From the NCBI GenBank assembly GCA_029167045.1, contig JARFPK010000011.1:1-58068 (forward strand): a DNA stretch of 58,068 bases, given 5' to 3'. The DNA comes from Candidatus Methanocrinis natronophilus. Lineage in GTDB: Archaea; Halobacteriota; Methanosarcinia; Methanotrichales; Methanotrichaceae. The notes beneath the pieces are model-generated. The model did no database searches, was not told the DNA's origin, and saw nothing but the letters and a program-made list of their open reading frames with translations. A program made the translations under genes and the position numbers. Shown here piece after piece: positions 32,664 through 41,480 of this stretch (positions are counted from its first letter, which is position 1; the number at the start of each line of letters is the position of its first letter).

Positions 32664-33915
32664 CCCGCGACTTTAGTCGTGGGAGGAGGCCGTACTTATT
32701 CCCCTGCTCCTTAGGATCAAAAAATACTTATGGCTGAAAAATTAAAGTTGACATGATGGTAGATCAGGTATTAACCGTTAGGTGTAAGCTTGCTCCCACT
32801 GATACTCAGGCGAAGTCTATCGAGGAGACATTGGTATTTTTTGCCGACGCTTGCACCTGGATCAATCAGAACGTCGATCCGAAGGTTAAGGGCGGGATTA
32901 AAATGCAGTACTTGATCTACCAAGATGCAAGGGAGACGTTCGGACTATCTGCGAACTTAACTATTCAGGCTATAAGACGAGTAGCGTCGAACCGTAAAAC
33001 TGCAGGCAAGAACAAAATCGAAGAGTTTCAGCCAACAAGTATCAGCTACGATCAGAGGATATTCCAGTACAGAGAAGCCGATGAGCAGGTTGGATTGACT
33101 CTTCTACACGGTAGGGAACGAATTCCCCTTGATATTGGGAATTACCAGCGGAACCTATTGAAAGGTCAGAAACCCACGTCGGCAACACTGGTAAAGATGA
33201 GATCGGGTTACTATATTGATATCCAGGTCAAATCCGAAGCTCCCGATACCATAGAGACCGATAAGGTGATAGGAGTCGATTTGGGGATAACTGATCTTGC
33301 AGTAACTTCAGAAGGTGAGACATATTCAGGATCTGAGATTAAAACGGTAAGAGACCACTTCGCCCAACTGCGAACCGACCTCCAACGCAAAGCCTCGAAG
33401 GGCACAAGAAGTACCAGACGGAGATGTAGACAACTTCTGAAACGGCTGTCGGGTAAGGAGCAAAGGTTCCAGAGATGGGTTAACCATGGGATCAGCAAAA
33501 GCATAGTTCAGAGAGCCATCGAAACCGAGTCTGCAATTGCATTGGAAGATCTATCGGGGATCAGGCAGACGTCTAATCGTCGAATCAAGTCTTTACACAA
33601 GTGGGCGTTCTACCAGCTTAAAGAGTTCGTGAGCTATAAGGCACTAGGTGCTGGTATCCCTGTGATTCTGGTAGAGCCCGCTTACACAAGCAAGACCTGT
33701 CATCAGTGCCACCACATCGGGGACAGGAACGGGAAGGTGTTTTCCTGTCCTTCGTGTGGTTGGGGCGGGGACGCAGACTACAACGGAGCTAAAAATATTG
33801 CTGATCTTGGGGCTGCTGTAAACCAGCCCGGAGGTCCGGGGTTGTTCTGCTTAATCGAGGCAGAAAAGATTCCAGGGCTACAGAAAGCTCCCCTCTTCAG
33901 AGGGGGGTAGTTTAC
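32664..33915 (+). mobile_element. TnpB-only IS605-type insertion element
   Basis: Left end: imperfect hairpin CCCGCGAC (32664-32671), loop TTTA, GTCGTGGG (32676-32683), then GGCCGTACT, a motif also seen as GCCCGTACT at the left end of the element near 44766. Right end: CTCCCCTC, loop TTCA, GAGGGG, then GTAGTTTAC ending at 33915. It carries only tnpB; no tnpA, so movement would need a transposase supplied in trans. The right end lies at the very 3' end of npdG. Exact left boundary is uncertain by some tens of bases. Confidence 0.75.
32753..33910 (+). CDS. tnpB: TnpB, RNA-guided nuclease of an IS605-type element
   Basis: 385 aa and apparently intact. RuvC catalytic residues: Asp176 (GVDLGI), Glu265 (ALEDLSG), Asp342 (DADYNGAKN). 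Zinc ribbon Cys316, Cys319, Cys332, Cys335. It differs in the N-terminal half from the TnpB at 45212, so the two belong to different lineages. Starts at ATG 32753 (or ATG 32756) after an A+T-rich stretch with a TATA-like AATACTTAT. The stop TAG 33908-33910 is part of the right-end hairpin region. TnpB proteins cut DNA guided by an omega RNA made from the element's 3' end. Confidence 0.93.
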   Translation: MMVDQVLTVRCKLAPTDTQAKSIEETLVFFADACTWINQNVDPKVKGGIKMQYLIYQDARETFGLSANLTIQAIRRVASNRKTAGKNKIEEFQPTSISYDQRIFQYREADEQVGLTLLHGRERIPLDIGNYQRNLLKGQKPTSATLVKMRSGYYIDIQVKSEAPDTIETDKVIGVDLGITDLAVTSEGETYSGSEIKTVRDHFAQLRTDLQRKASKGTRSTRRRCRQLLKRLSGKEQRFQRWVNHGISKSIVQRAIETESAIALEDLSGIRQTSNRRIKSLHKWAFYQLKEFVSYKALGAGIPVILVEPAYTSKTCHQCHHIGDRNGKVFSCPSCGWGGDADYNGAKNIADLGAAVNQPGGPGLFCLIEAEKIPGLQKAPLFRGG

Positions 33916-34616
33916 AGATGGCAGCTTTCGATCTTCTTTTCGGTGGGGCAGCTGAGGACAACGGCGATCCCAGGGCACTTGATGACGTTGCCGTTGACCT
34001 TGGCCAGGTTTAGAAGGAGCGGTGTAATTCCCTCAATCTGGGCTGCTACCTTCAGGTCTCCTCCGTCGAGGGGGCGTAGATCTCGTATCGCTCTGACCAG
34101 GTCGGCGACGATCCGTTTAGATTCTTGGTCGTCGCCCGCGATGATGACATCTCCCATCAATAGGTTGTCCATGTCCCTGATGGCTTTGGAGGAGACGGTA
34201 TGGAAGGCAGAGACGATGCGGACCGAAGGCGGCAGGATCTTCTGTATCAGAAGGGCTGCGCTCCCCTCAGCTGGAGGTGTGTACATATACCGCTTCCCCA
34301 CCCTGTTCATGGGGACTATGGGAGAGACGACGATCTGATCGTTGAACCTTCCTTTCAGCTCCTCCACCATCGTCTTTGTGGAGTTGTAAGGTATGCTCAA
34401 GACGACGAGATCGCTCTCCTCGACGGCGTCGCCGTTCTCCATGCCTCTTATATCGGCTTCAACGCCCCTATCCCTCAGAATCCTGGTGATCTCTTCTGCG
34501 GCCTTCCCGGCCCTATCGGCTCCTCGCGACCCGATGATGATCTCATGCTCCCCTGCCCACCGCATCACAAGTCCAACGCCGAAATCACCGGTGCCGCCAA
34601 GAACCGCGATCTTCAT
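33912..34616 (-). CDS. npdG: F420H2:NADP+ oxidoreductase
   Basis: 234 aa. It moves a hydride between F420H2 and NADP+. N-terminal Rossmann motif AVLGGTGDFGVGLVMRWA and the phosphate-binding IGSRGADRAGKAAEE fit NADP use. F420-site segments include VLSIPYNSTK, SPIVPMNRVGKRYMYTPPAEGSAA and VSAFHTVSSKAIRD. The last codons and the TAA stop lie inside the right end of the tnpB element, so its C-terminal tail (CPTEKKIESCHL) may have been altered by the insertion. It faces the predicted NAD(P)H:F420 oxidoreductase operon, which would have been its direct neighbour before the insertion. Confidence 0.93.
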   Translation of the reverse strand: MKIAVLGGTGDFGVGLVMRWAGEHEIIIGSRGADRAGKAAEEITRILRDRGVEADIRGMENGDAVEESDLVVLSIPYNSTKTMVEELKGRFNDQIVVSPIVPMNRVGKRYMYTPPAEGSAALLIQKILPPSVRIVSAFHTVSSKAIRDMDNLLMGDVIIAGDDQESKRIVADLVRAIRDLRPLDGGDLKVAAQIEGITPLLLNLAKVNGNVIKCPGIAVVLSCPTEKKIESCHL

Positions 34617-34695
34617 AGGAAAGGCTTGTCGTAGGTCATCCTATTTTATCATTTCGGACTCTGCATAGATTTATAGAGGATGTACGTTATGGGGC

Positions 34696-34886
34696 GATAA
34701 AATAGGTTGGATGTGAGCTATCGCCTGAGGGCCAGGCATACGCCTACGGTTATGGTTGACCCTACTTATCATGGTCGCGTCAATGAAGGGTTGGCACGAG
34801 GTGACGTAAGGGAGTAGCAATGAAGGGGGTAATTTTCATCATCTCGTGCCACATTACCGCTGCACTCATTGGTGCGGCAGTCAACC
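34696..34886 (+). ncRNA. Candidate structured RNA in a gene-free stretch
   Basis: The 367-nt gap 34617-34983 holds no coding frame but nested complements: GCCTG/CAGGC (34723-34737), an outer 7-bp stem GGTTGAC (34754-34760) with GTCAACC (34880-34886), and inside it GGCACGAG (34793-34800) with CTCGTGCC (34843-34850) and a small GCAC/GTGC hairpin (34862-34875). The 8-bp stem is followed at once by ACA (34851-34853), as in archaeal H/ACA guide RNAs, but the pocket and K-turn are not convincing. A TATA-like GATAAAATAGG at 34696-34706 points into it. Strand and family are uncertain; a MITE-like relic is the alternative. Confidence 0.35.
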
Positions 34887-34983
34887 TCAGTTATTTCCCT
34901 TATCCCATATTAACTTTCGGGTCAAGCCGGAGATGAGGCGCCGATTTAGACAAGGAGGGCGGATGATCTGGATCTTCAAATGG

Positions 34984-36063
34984 TCAAGCTGAGGATATTA
35001 TCTCCCCAAGGACTTCGATGGGGGCGTCGGTCTTGATCCCCACGCCGCTGAAATGGGTCCTGGATGCCTTCCAGCCGATCATTCTGAGCTCTTTGACGAG
35101 GTCGTCGGCCGTCCCCGGAGTAGCCTTGAATCTCCTGCAGAGCTTGTGATGGTCGTAGTACATCGGCTCGTCGATCTCGTCGGCGCAGAGCTGGAGAAGT
35201 CGGACTGCGCGATCGGATCTGGCCTGGGACTTCTGTAGCTCCGCCAGGGCGGTTATTATCACTTCCCGATCCTGGATCTGACCGAGCCAGAGGGGGCCGG
35301 CAACTTGCGCCTTCTCGCCGCAGAAAGAGCATACGCCCCTCGATCTGCAGCCGATCCCCGGCGTCGCGCGCCACCGTCCGCAGTGACGACAGACCTCCAG
35401 GTAGCCGACGCCGCCTAGGGTTTCGTCGGCTCTATCCGCCCCCCTCTCGATCTTAACGTATGTCCGGGCGTAATGGTCGGAGGCGTAGGTGAGGAGGGGC
35501 CCCATCCCCTTGTCGACCCTCGCCAGCTCCCTCGCGACGGTCCCAAGGAGGATCCTGGTCCCCATCTCCCGGTGGTGCTCGGCCTTTACGGGGACCGCCA
35601 TGTACTTTCTTATGCCGCTCTTGAGGTGGGCTCCGCATAGGGGGGCGGTATCGGTAGCGGTGATGAAGAGGTATCCCATGGCAGACCGGGCCGCTGCCGC
35701 GAGGAACGGGGCCGGCGACCCGAAGGGGTCCAGGTCGACGGCCTCAAACCGCCTCTGGTGGAGGAGAACGTTGGCGTTGCTGGAGAAGATCTCGCAAGCC
35801 TCCAGGCCATTACGCCTCGCATTCTCCTGGATCAGGGCGGCGGCCCTGGGGCTGACGTCGTTCAATGCTACCTTGACCGCTCCCGCCTCCTTAGCCACCC
35901 GGAGCCCCCGTGCTCCGCTGGCGGCGAGGGCGTCGAGGTAATCGTTGACCCCGAGGGCCTTCGTCATCGCCACCCCGATCTCCCGGGAAAGCCTCATCTT
36001 GGGGTTGTAGAAGGCCCCCTCGATGTTCAGGGTGACGGAGCCCTCCTCCACCATCTCTCCCAT
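34984..36063 (-). CDS. trm1: tRNA (guanine-26-N2)-dimethyltransferase
   Basis: 359 aa Trm1. SAM-dependent enzyme making m2,2G at position 26 of tRNA. N-terminal Rossmann methyltransferase: FYNPKMRLSREIGV, YLDALAASGARGLRVA, FEAVDLDPFGSPAPFLAAA (the DPFG catalytic motif), and ITATDTAPLCG. The C-terminal domain has the Cys pairs CRHCGRW and CSFCGEK that bind zinc. Last gene of the valS-CYTH-presenilin-zinc protein-trm1 transcript, 6 nt after the upstream stop. Confidence 0.95.
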   Translation of the reverse strand: MGEMVEEGSVTLNIEGAFYNPKMRLSREIGVAMTKALGVNDYLDALAASGARGLRVAKEAGAVKVALNDVSPRAAALIQENARRNGLEACEIFSSNANVLLHQRRFEAVDLDPFGSPAPFLAAAARSAMGYLFITATDTAPLCGAHLKSGIRKYMAVPVKAEHHREMGTRILLGTVARELARVDKGMGPLLTYASDHYARTYVKIERGADRADETLGGVGYLEVCRHCGRWRATPGIGCRSRGVCSFCGEKAQVAGPLWLGQIQDREVIITALAELQKSQARSDRAVRLLQLCADEIDEPMYYDHHKLCRRFKATPGTADDLVKELRMIGWKASRTHFSGVGIKTDAPIEVLGEIISSA

Positions 36064-36069
36064 ATCAGC

Positions 36070-36330
36070 TCACTTGTACCCCTTCTCCACCAGCCCCTCG
36101 CTCCAGTAGTTGTCGCATCTTGGGCAGTAGTAGATCGCCTCGACCACCACCTTCTTCCAGTTCTCCGAGTCGAGAGCTCGCCGCAGCTCCCTCGCCTCGC
36201 ACTCGATCCCGCACTTCGGGCAGAAGGGCAGGAACTGCGACTCCAAAACGACGTCGTTCTCGTCCACCTCGATGACCTCCGGTAACTGAGATGAGGCGCT
36301 GCCAAAAAAAAGTTGTCGGTGACCCCTCAT
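36070..36330 (-). CDS. Small zinc-ribbon protein
   Basis: 86 aa with two C-x2-C pairs (CPKCGIEC and CPRCDNYW) about 35 residues apart, so it probably binds one zinc ion. Its ATG overlaps the TGA of the presenilin-like gene (ATGA), showing translational coupling. The first 15 residues have no obvious role. The position between a membrane protease and trm1 gives no clear function. Confidence 0.7.
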   Translation of the reverse strand: MRGHRQLFFGSASSQLPEVIEVDENDVVLESQFLPFCPKCGIECEARELRRALDSENWKKVVVEAIYYCPRCDNYWSEGLVEKGYK

Positions 36331-37208
36331 AAGAGGGGCTGACCCGATATAACGAGCCCTGCGAGAAATCCGAGGATCGCTCCGCCGTTGAGGAAGGGAA
36401 GGCCAGCCTGGGGTTTATCCCTGCTGGTGAAGGAGAGGAGGGCGAAGCCTAGGTATGTCCCCACCATCGCCCCCAGGGCAGGGAGGTTTGCCCCGATCCC
36501 GAAGATCTCCATCGCAGGAAGGTCGAAGTACCAGTTGGCGGAGATCACCAGAACCGTGGGGATGATGGCGTCCCCCAGGCCTAGGAAGTAAGCTCCCCGA
36601 TCGTCCCCCGACCCCATCCCCTCCCGCCGGAAGCTGTAACCCCACCTCCTCGGGACCACGAAGAGGAGGGGGGCCTTGATCTCCATAACCCCCTCGGCGA
36701 GGGTGACCATGTGCCTCGTCTTGTAGACGGATATGGCATCGTACGCCGCCAGGAGGAGGAGGAGGAGGAGGGCAGGGATGGGGGTCATGCTGAGGCCGAA
36801 GAGGGTCCCGACCCCTGCGCAGACGATGAGGCCGACGAAGTCGATGACGTACCATTCCGGGTGGAGGTGGAGGAGGGCGATGACGGCGAGGGACGAAATC
36901 AGGGCGAGAAGTGGGGAGAGGAAGGCAGAGAGGACGTAGTAGACTCCTATGGCTACGGCCAGGAGGACGACGCCGCTGACTACCCACCCTTTTTTAAGCC
37001 TCAGGGCCATCAGAATGAAGAGGGTGAACCCCAGGACGAGAAGGATGTAGCCGAAGGGGTTTGCCGCCGATTCGGGGTCGTCGAAGATCCTCACCTCCGT
37101 CGCCGAGAGGGGCTCCATCAGGGCTATGGAGAGGATCTGGACGACGGCAAGGAATAGGATCATCACAACCATGGGAGAGATCCTTTCCCGGACCGTTTCA
37201 GCGGCCAT
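36327..37208 (-). CDS. Presenilin-like intramembrane aspartyl protease (A22, PSH)
   Basis: 293 aa with about nine membrane helices. The two catalytic Asp are in AAYDAIS (Asp157) and FLGLGDAIIP (Asp213), the YD and GLGD motifs of presenilin and signal-peptide-peptidase homologues. The third motif (PAL in eukaryotes) appears as AGLPFLNGGAI, the archaeal version. Length is close to the archaeal PSH of known structure. It cleaves membrane peptides within the bilayer; archaeal substrates are unknown. Start overlaps the CYTH gene by 11 nt. Confidence 0.9.
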   Translation of the reverse strand: MAAETVRERISPMVVMILFLAVVQILSIALMEPLSATEVRIFDDPESAANPFGYILLVLGFTLFILMALRLKKGWVVSGVVLLAVAIGVYYVLSAFLSPLLALISSLAVIALLHLHPEWYVIDFVGLIVCAGVGTLFGLSMTPIPALLLLLLLAAYDAISVYKTRHMVTLAEGVMEIKAPLLFVVPRRWGYSFRREGMGSGDDRGAYFLGLGDAIIPTVLVISANWYFDLPAMEIFGIGANLPALGAMVGTYLGFALLSFTSRDKPQAGLPFLNGGAILGFLAGLVISGQPLL

Positions 37209-37722
37209 CTCTCCCCTCCGCCAGAAGTTCCAGGTAGGACTCTCTTATAGATTCAGATATCCCGAGACCGGCCATGATATCGAGGGCGGTCCTCTTCTGG
37301 ACCTGCCAGTCGGCGCCTCCGGAGAGCTCCACCTCCAGGAAGGCCCCGAGCCCCTCCACATCGTCTACGCAGAGGACCGCCTCCTCCAGGGAGTACTTCG
37401 TCCTCCTCTTCTTGACGACGGCGGCCAGGGAAAAGCCGAGAGACTCCAGGATCGTCTCCATGGCCAGGGGATCGGCGATCTTGACCCGGACCTCCCGTCT
37501 CGACTTCGTATCGGGATCGAGCTTCGGCCCCTTGTAGGTGAGATACGCACCATCCTCCTTTATCCTGATCCGGAGCGCCTCGTCGCTCTTCGCGAAGTCG
37601 TGGTATGGGGAGTTGAAGTAGAGGTCGTGGTGGGTCTCCTCTCCGATCTTTGCTCCGCCGAGGTTGATGATCTTCTCCTCGATCCCCGGCGGGGCCCGGG
37701 CCTTCACCTCCACCTCGATCAT
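37198..37722 (-). CDS. CYTH-domain protein (class IV adenylate cyclase / triphosphatase type)
   Basis: 174 aa. Begins with the CYTH signature [10 protein letters not shown] (ExExK). Charged residues lining the triphosphate tunnel are visible at [30 protein letters not shown] and AFLEVEL. Members act as adenylate cyclase or as triphosphatases; archaeal ones are mostly annotated as CyaB-like without proof of cAMP synthesis. Its ATG overlaps the valS stop (ATGA), so it is coupled to valS. Confidence 0.88.
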   Translation of the reverse strand: MIEVEVKARAPPGIEEKIINLGGAKIGEETHHDLYFNSPYHDFAKSDEALRIRIKEDGAYLTYKGPKLDPDTKSRREVRVKIADPLAMETILESLGFSLAAVVKKRRTKYSLEEAVLCVDDVEGLGAFLEVELSGGADWQVQKRTALDIMAGLGISESIRESYLELLAEGRDGR

Positions 37723-40307
37723 GGCCCCGTTCCGATGAGGACGGTGGCGCCATCGAGGGAGATCATATCGACAGCACGCCCGGCGGAGAGGGTCTCGGTT
37801 ACTATCTCCACCGCCGCAGGGCTGACCTCCACCAGATCGCCCCCCAGATCGACCTCGATCCTTCCAGCCTCCACCATCTGGGCCACCTCCTCTGGATCCA
37901 TCCCTTCCAGCTCTCCTATGATCTCACCGCTCTTATCCTTGAAGACCGGACCTATCGCCTTCATCTTAGGCCTCACCTCGATGGCCCTCGTCTCGATCTC
38001 GGGACGGCCCCTCTTCACCGAGACAGGGGAGCCGGTGGAGCCGGTGAGGTCCGCCGTCTCCAGGTCGAGGTCGCAGTAGACCTCGATCCCCGCCAGGGGG
38101 GAGTTGAGGGCCATCCCTCGGTCCGACTTGTACCTTCGGACGGCAGAGGCCACCTCTTTGATCAGAACCCCCTCGGGCTGAGCCTCCAGACCCAACGGCT
38201 CCGGCCAGGAGGCGGTGTGGACCGACTCCCCGGAGAAGTTCCTTCGGATCTCCTCGGCTATGAAGGGGGTGAAGGGGGCGAGGAGGGCGGTCAGGGCCTC
38301 CAGGGCTTTAAATATTGTGTCCTGGGCCGCCCTCTTTTCGGGGCCGTCGGGGCCGTAGAGCCGGGACTTGACGAGCTCGATGTAGTTGTCGGCGAGGACT
38401 TCCCAGGCGAAGGACCTGATCGCCCTGAAGGCCTCGTCGAAGGCGAACCGTTCCATCGATCCGGTGACCGCATCGATCATCTTCGAGAGTTCGAAGAGGA
38501 GCCACCTGTCGACCTGGTTTGGAGCGGCGTCATCGAATCTTACGGCGTGGGGTGCAGAGAACCGGTACATCGACCAGATCTTCTGGAGGAACCTTCCGCC
38601 GCTTATTACGTCCTTCCACCGGAACATGACGTCGCTTCCGGGGCTTCCGCCCACCGCCGCCCACTGCCGGAAGGCGTCGGCGCCGTACTTCGCCACCACC
38701 TCTTCGGGGGCGATGAAGTTGTTGAGGGACTTGGACATCTTCCGGCCGTCCTCCCCCAGGACCATCCCGTTGACGAGGATCGAGTCCCAGGGCCTCGTCC
38801 CCACCAGGGCCTTCGCCCTTAGGATGGTGTAGAAGGCCCAGGTCCTGATGATGTCGTGCCCCTGGGGTCGGAGCTGGGCGGGGTAGCGGGGCTCGTGGGG
38901 GCCGAGCCACCCTGTGACGTTCAAAACGGATATGGAGCTGTCCATCCAGGTGTCGAGGACGTCGGTCTCGGGCTCCAAGTCATCGGAGCCGCATTTCGGG
39001 CACGGGACCGGCGGACCCGTCAGGTTCGGATCGAGGGGGAGCCACTCCTCCTTCGCGACCAGCGGCTCGCCGCAACCCCTGCAGTACCAGACGGGTATGG
39101 GGGTCGCAAAGATCCTCTGGCGGGATATGCACCAGTCCCAGTCCATCGTCCCCGTCCAGTTCAGAAGCCTCGTCTCCATATGATCGGGGACCCAGCGGAT
39201 CTCGGCGGAGGTCTCGACGATCTCGGCGGGGTCGATCTTGACGAACCACTGCCTCTCGGATAGGATCTCGATTGCGGTCTTGCACCTCCAGCAGAGGCCG
39301 ACGTTCTGGTCGAGGGGCTCCTCCTTGAATATGATCCCTCCAGACCTCATCTCATCGATGATGGCGTCTTTGCACTCGGAGATCTTCATCCCGGCGAAGT
39401 TGCCGGCCGCCTCAGTCATCCTCCCCTCCCGATCTATCGCCTGGCGGAGGGGGAGGTGGTGCTCGACCCACCACCGGACGTCCTGCTTGTCGCCGAAGGT
39501 GCAGATCATGACGGCTCCGGTCCCGAAGGCAGGGTCGACGGCCTCGTCGGCTATCACAGGGACGGGGTAGTCGAAGACGGGAACCGCTACCTGGCTGCCG
39601 ATATACTTCCTCCGCAGCTCGTCATTTGGGTGGACGGCGACGGCTACGCAGGCGGCGAGGAGCTCGGGGCGGGTGGTGGCGATCTCCAGGTCTCCCAGGG
39701 GGGAAGGGAACCGGAGGTGGTTCAAGGTCGTAGTCCGGGAGTCGTACTCCACCTCGGCGAAGGCTATGGCGGTGCTGCATCGGGGGCACCAGTTGACGGG
39801 GTGGTCTTCCCGGTAGATCAGCCCGTCATCGTACATCCGGACGAAGGACCTCTGGGTCTTGGAGTAGTAATCCGGGTCCATCGTCACGTACTCGTTCGAC
39901 CAGTCGTTGGAGAAGCCGAGCCGCCGCATCGTCACCCTCATCTTGGCGATGTTTCCGGCGGTCATCTCCTCGCAGAGGCGGCGAAACTCCTCCCTTGGGA
40001 CCATGTTCTTGGTGATGCCGTGGATCTCCTCCACCTTCACCTCGGTGGGGAGGCCGTGGCAGTCCCACCCCTGGGGGAACATGACGTTGTACCCCCTCAT
40101 CCTCTTGTACCGTGCGACGAAGTCGATGTAGCACCAGTTGAGGGCGTTTCCTATGTGGAAGTTGCCCGTGGGATAAGGCGGTGGCGTGTCGATTATGTAT
40201 TGGGGCGCGCTGGAGTTCCAGTCGAAATAGTAGATCGACTCGTCCCAGGCGCCGACCCACTTATCTTCAACCTTTTTAAAGTCGTACTCCTTGGAGATCT
40301 CGCTCAT
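37719..40307 (-). CDS. valS: Valyl-tRNA synthetase
   Basis: About 862 aa class I aminoacyl-tRNA synthetase charging tRNA-Val. The HIGH motif is [13 protein letters not shown], the KMSKS motif is [11 protein letters not shown], and a CP1 editing domain lies between. Zinc-type Cys pairs occur at [27 protein letters not shown] and PCPKCGSDD. Start ATG 40307 ([17 protein letters not shown]) fits the family; the frame is open 57 nt further but that stretch is promoter-like. Heads a five-gene overlapping transcript. Divergent from tsr3. Confidence 0.97.
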   Translation of the reverse strand: MSEISKEYDFKKVEDKWVGAWDESIYYFDWNSSAPQYIIDTPPPYPTGNFHIGNALNWCYIDFVARYKRMRGYNVMFPQGWDCHGLPTEVKVEEIHGITKNMVPREEFRRLCEEMTAGNIAKMRVTMRRLGFSNDWSNEYVTMDPDYYSKTQRSFVRMYDDGLIYREDHPVNWCPRCSTAIAFAEVEYDSRTTTLNHLRFPSPLGDLEIATTRPELLAACVAVAVHPNDELRRKYIGSQVAVPVFDYPVPVIADEAVDPAFGTGAVMICTFGDKQDVRWWVEHHLPLRQAIDREGRMTEAAGNFAGMKISECKDAIIDEMRSGGIIFKEEPLDQNVGLCWRCKTAIEILSERQWFVKIDPAEIVETSAEIRWVPDHMETRLLNWTGTMDWDWCISRQRIFATPIPVWYCRGCGEPLVAKEEWLPLDPNLTGPPVPCPKCGSDDLEPETDVLDTWMDSSISVLNVTGWLGPHEPRYPAQLRPQGHDIIRTWAFYTILRAKALVGTRPWDSILVNGMVLGEDGRKMSKSLNNFIAPEEVVAKYGADAFRQWAAVGGSPGSDVMFRWKDVISGGRFLQKIWSMYRFSAPHAVRFDDAAPNQVDRWLLFELSKMIDAVTGSMERFAFDEAFRAIRSFAWEVLADNYIELVKSRLYGPDGPEKRAAQDTIFKALEALTALLAPFTPFIAEEIRRNFSGESVHTASWPEPLGLEAQPEGVLIKEVASAVRRYKSDRGMALNSPLAGIEVYCDLDLETADLTGSTGSPVSVKRGRPEIETRAIEVRPKMKAIGPVFKDKSGEIIGELEGMDPEEVAQMVEAGRIEVDLGGDLVEVSPAAVEIVTETLSAGRAVDMISLDGATVLIGTGP

Positions 40308-40400
40308 TGGGATGGCCTCTGGATCAATTCTTTCGGGCGAAGGTATGATGGTGGCAAGTTGCAAACAACGTTAATAGGATTATCGGTAGATCTACGTTCC

Positions 40401-40892
40401 ATGGATCTCCTCATCTACACCGCTGACCAGTGCGACCCCAAGAGGTGCACCGGAAGAAAGCTGGAGCGGTTCCGTCTCGCCCAGACCACCAAGCGGTATA
40501 ACCGGCTCCGGGGCCGCCTCGTATTGAGCCCCTTCTGCGAGAGGGCCCTCTCCCCCGCCGATAGGACGGAGGTCGGCCGGGGGCTCGCCGCCCTCGACTG
40601 CTCCTGGGCCCACGCCGAGGAGGTCTTTGGCAAGGTCCGCCTCAACGGCAGGGCCCTTCCCTTCCTCGTCGCCGCCAACCCCGTAAACTTCGGAAAACCC
40701 TTCAAATTATCGACGGTGGAGGCCTTCGCCGCCGCCCTGGTGATCCTGGGTGAGAGGGAGCAGGCGGAGGAGATCCTGGCGAAGTTCTCCTGGGGGCACG
40801 TCTTTCTCGAGCTGAACCGCGAGCCTCTGGCGGAGTACGCCGCGGCGAGGGACAGCCGGGAGGTCGTCGCCATCCAGGGGGAGTATCTATAG
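40401..40892 (+). CDS. Tsr3/DUF367 rRNA aminocarboxypropyltransferase
   Basis: 163 aa. Tsr3 adds the acp group from SAM to the hypermodified pseudouridine of small-subunit rRNA in eukaryotes and archaea. The family pattern is complete: [75 protein letters not shown] 40401 follows a TATA-like GTTAATAGG (about 40369-40377) by some 25-30 bp with no SD, so a leaderless mRNA is likely. Confidence 0.92.
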   Translation: MDLLIYTADQCDPKRCTGRKLERFRLAQTTKRYNRLRGRLVLSPFCERALSPADRTEVGRGLAALDCSWAHAEEVFGKVRLNGRALPFLVAANPVNFGKPFKLSTVEAFAAALVILGEREQAEEILAKFSWGHVFLELNREPLAEYAAARDSREVVAIQGEYL

Positions 40893-40938
40893 TAAGATAT
40901 TTGAGTTTGATATGCGTAAAAACAATTGGTGATGGATC

Positions 40939-41454
40939 ATGACAGGATTAGTTCCAAAAGACGACTTCAAGCGGCTTCAGAGCCGCATGAACAGGCTGAT
41001 GGAGGAGTTCGGCATCTCCGACCCCGAGGCGAGGTACATGCCCGAGATCAGAAAGATCCAGGATAAGATGAACCAGCTGATCGACGACTTCGCGGCCGAG
41101 GCCCCGGGGGTCCCAGCGGCCATGGGAGACGTGATGAAGCCCCTCGCCGACGTCATGGAGACCGACGACGAGGTGATAGTCGCCGTCGACCTTCCGGGGA
41201 TGGACAAAGGGGACGTGGAGATCTCCGTCGCCGAGGACCTCCTGGAGATAAGGGCGGAGAGGAAGGAGGAGAAGGAGGAGAAGGGCGAAGAGTTCTACCG
41301 GAAGGAGAGGTCCTTTTCGCGGTATGAGAGGTCCCTGAAGCTCCCGGCAGAGGTCAGATCCGACGACGCCAAGGCGACCCTCAAGGACGGGGTCCTGACC
41401 GTCCACCTCCCCAAGGTGGAGGTGACGACCCGAAAGAAGGTGAAGATCGAGTAG
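40939..41454 (+). CDS. Hsp20 family small heat-shock protein
   Basis: 171 aa. N-terminal helical arm (to residue about 65), then an alpha-crystallin domain: PLADVMETDDEVIVAVDLPGMDKGDVEISV, RKERSFSRYERSLKLPAEV, and ATLKDGVLTVHLPK (the conserved GxLxxxxPK strand). ATP-independent holdase forming oligomers. The upstream sequence at 40893-40938 is A+T-rich and contains an SD-like GGTGATGG. Confidence 0.93.
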   Translation: MTGLVPKDDFKRLQSRMNRLMEEFGISDPEARYMPEIRKIQDKMNQLIDDFAAEAPGVPAAMGDVMKPLADVMETDDEVIVAVDLPGMDKGDVEISVAEDLLEIRAERKEEKEEKGEEFYRKERSFSRYERSLKLPAEVRSDDAKATLKDGVLTVHLPKVEVTTRKKVKIE

Positions 41455-41480
41455 GCCGGCCGGATCGGGGATGCGGCCAT

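Noticed and set aside
34754-34886. 7-bp stem taken as a possible tRNA acceptor with intron
   Set aside because: No T-loop GGTTCRA pattern, no anticodon arm and no plausible intron junction.
39456-40400. Upstream in-frame extension of tsr3 through valS
   Set aside because: It is antisense to valS; the family start [16 protein letters not shown] is at ATG 40401, with a well-placed TATA-like box.
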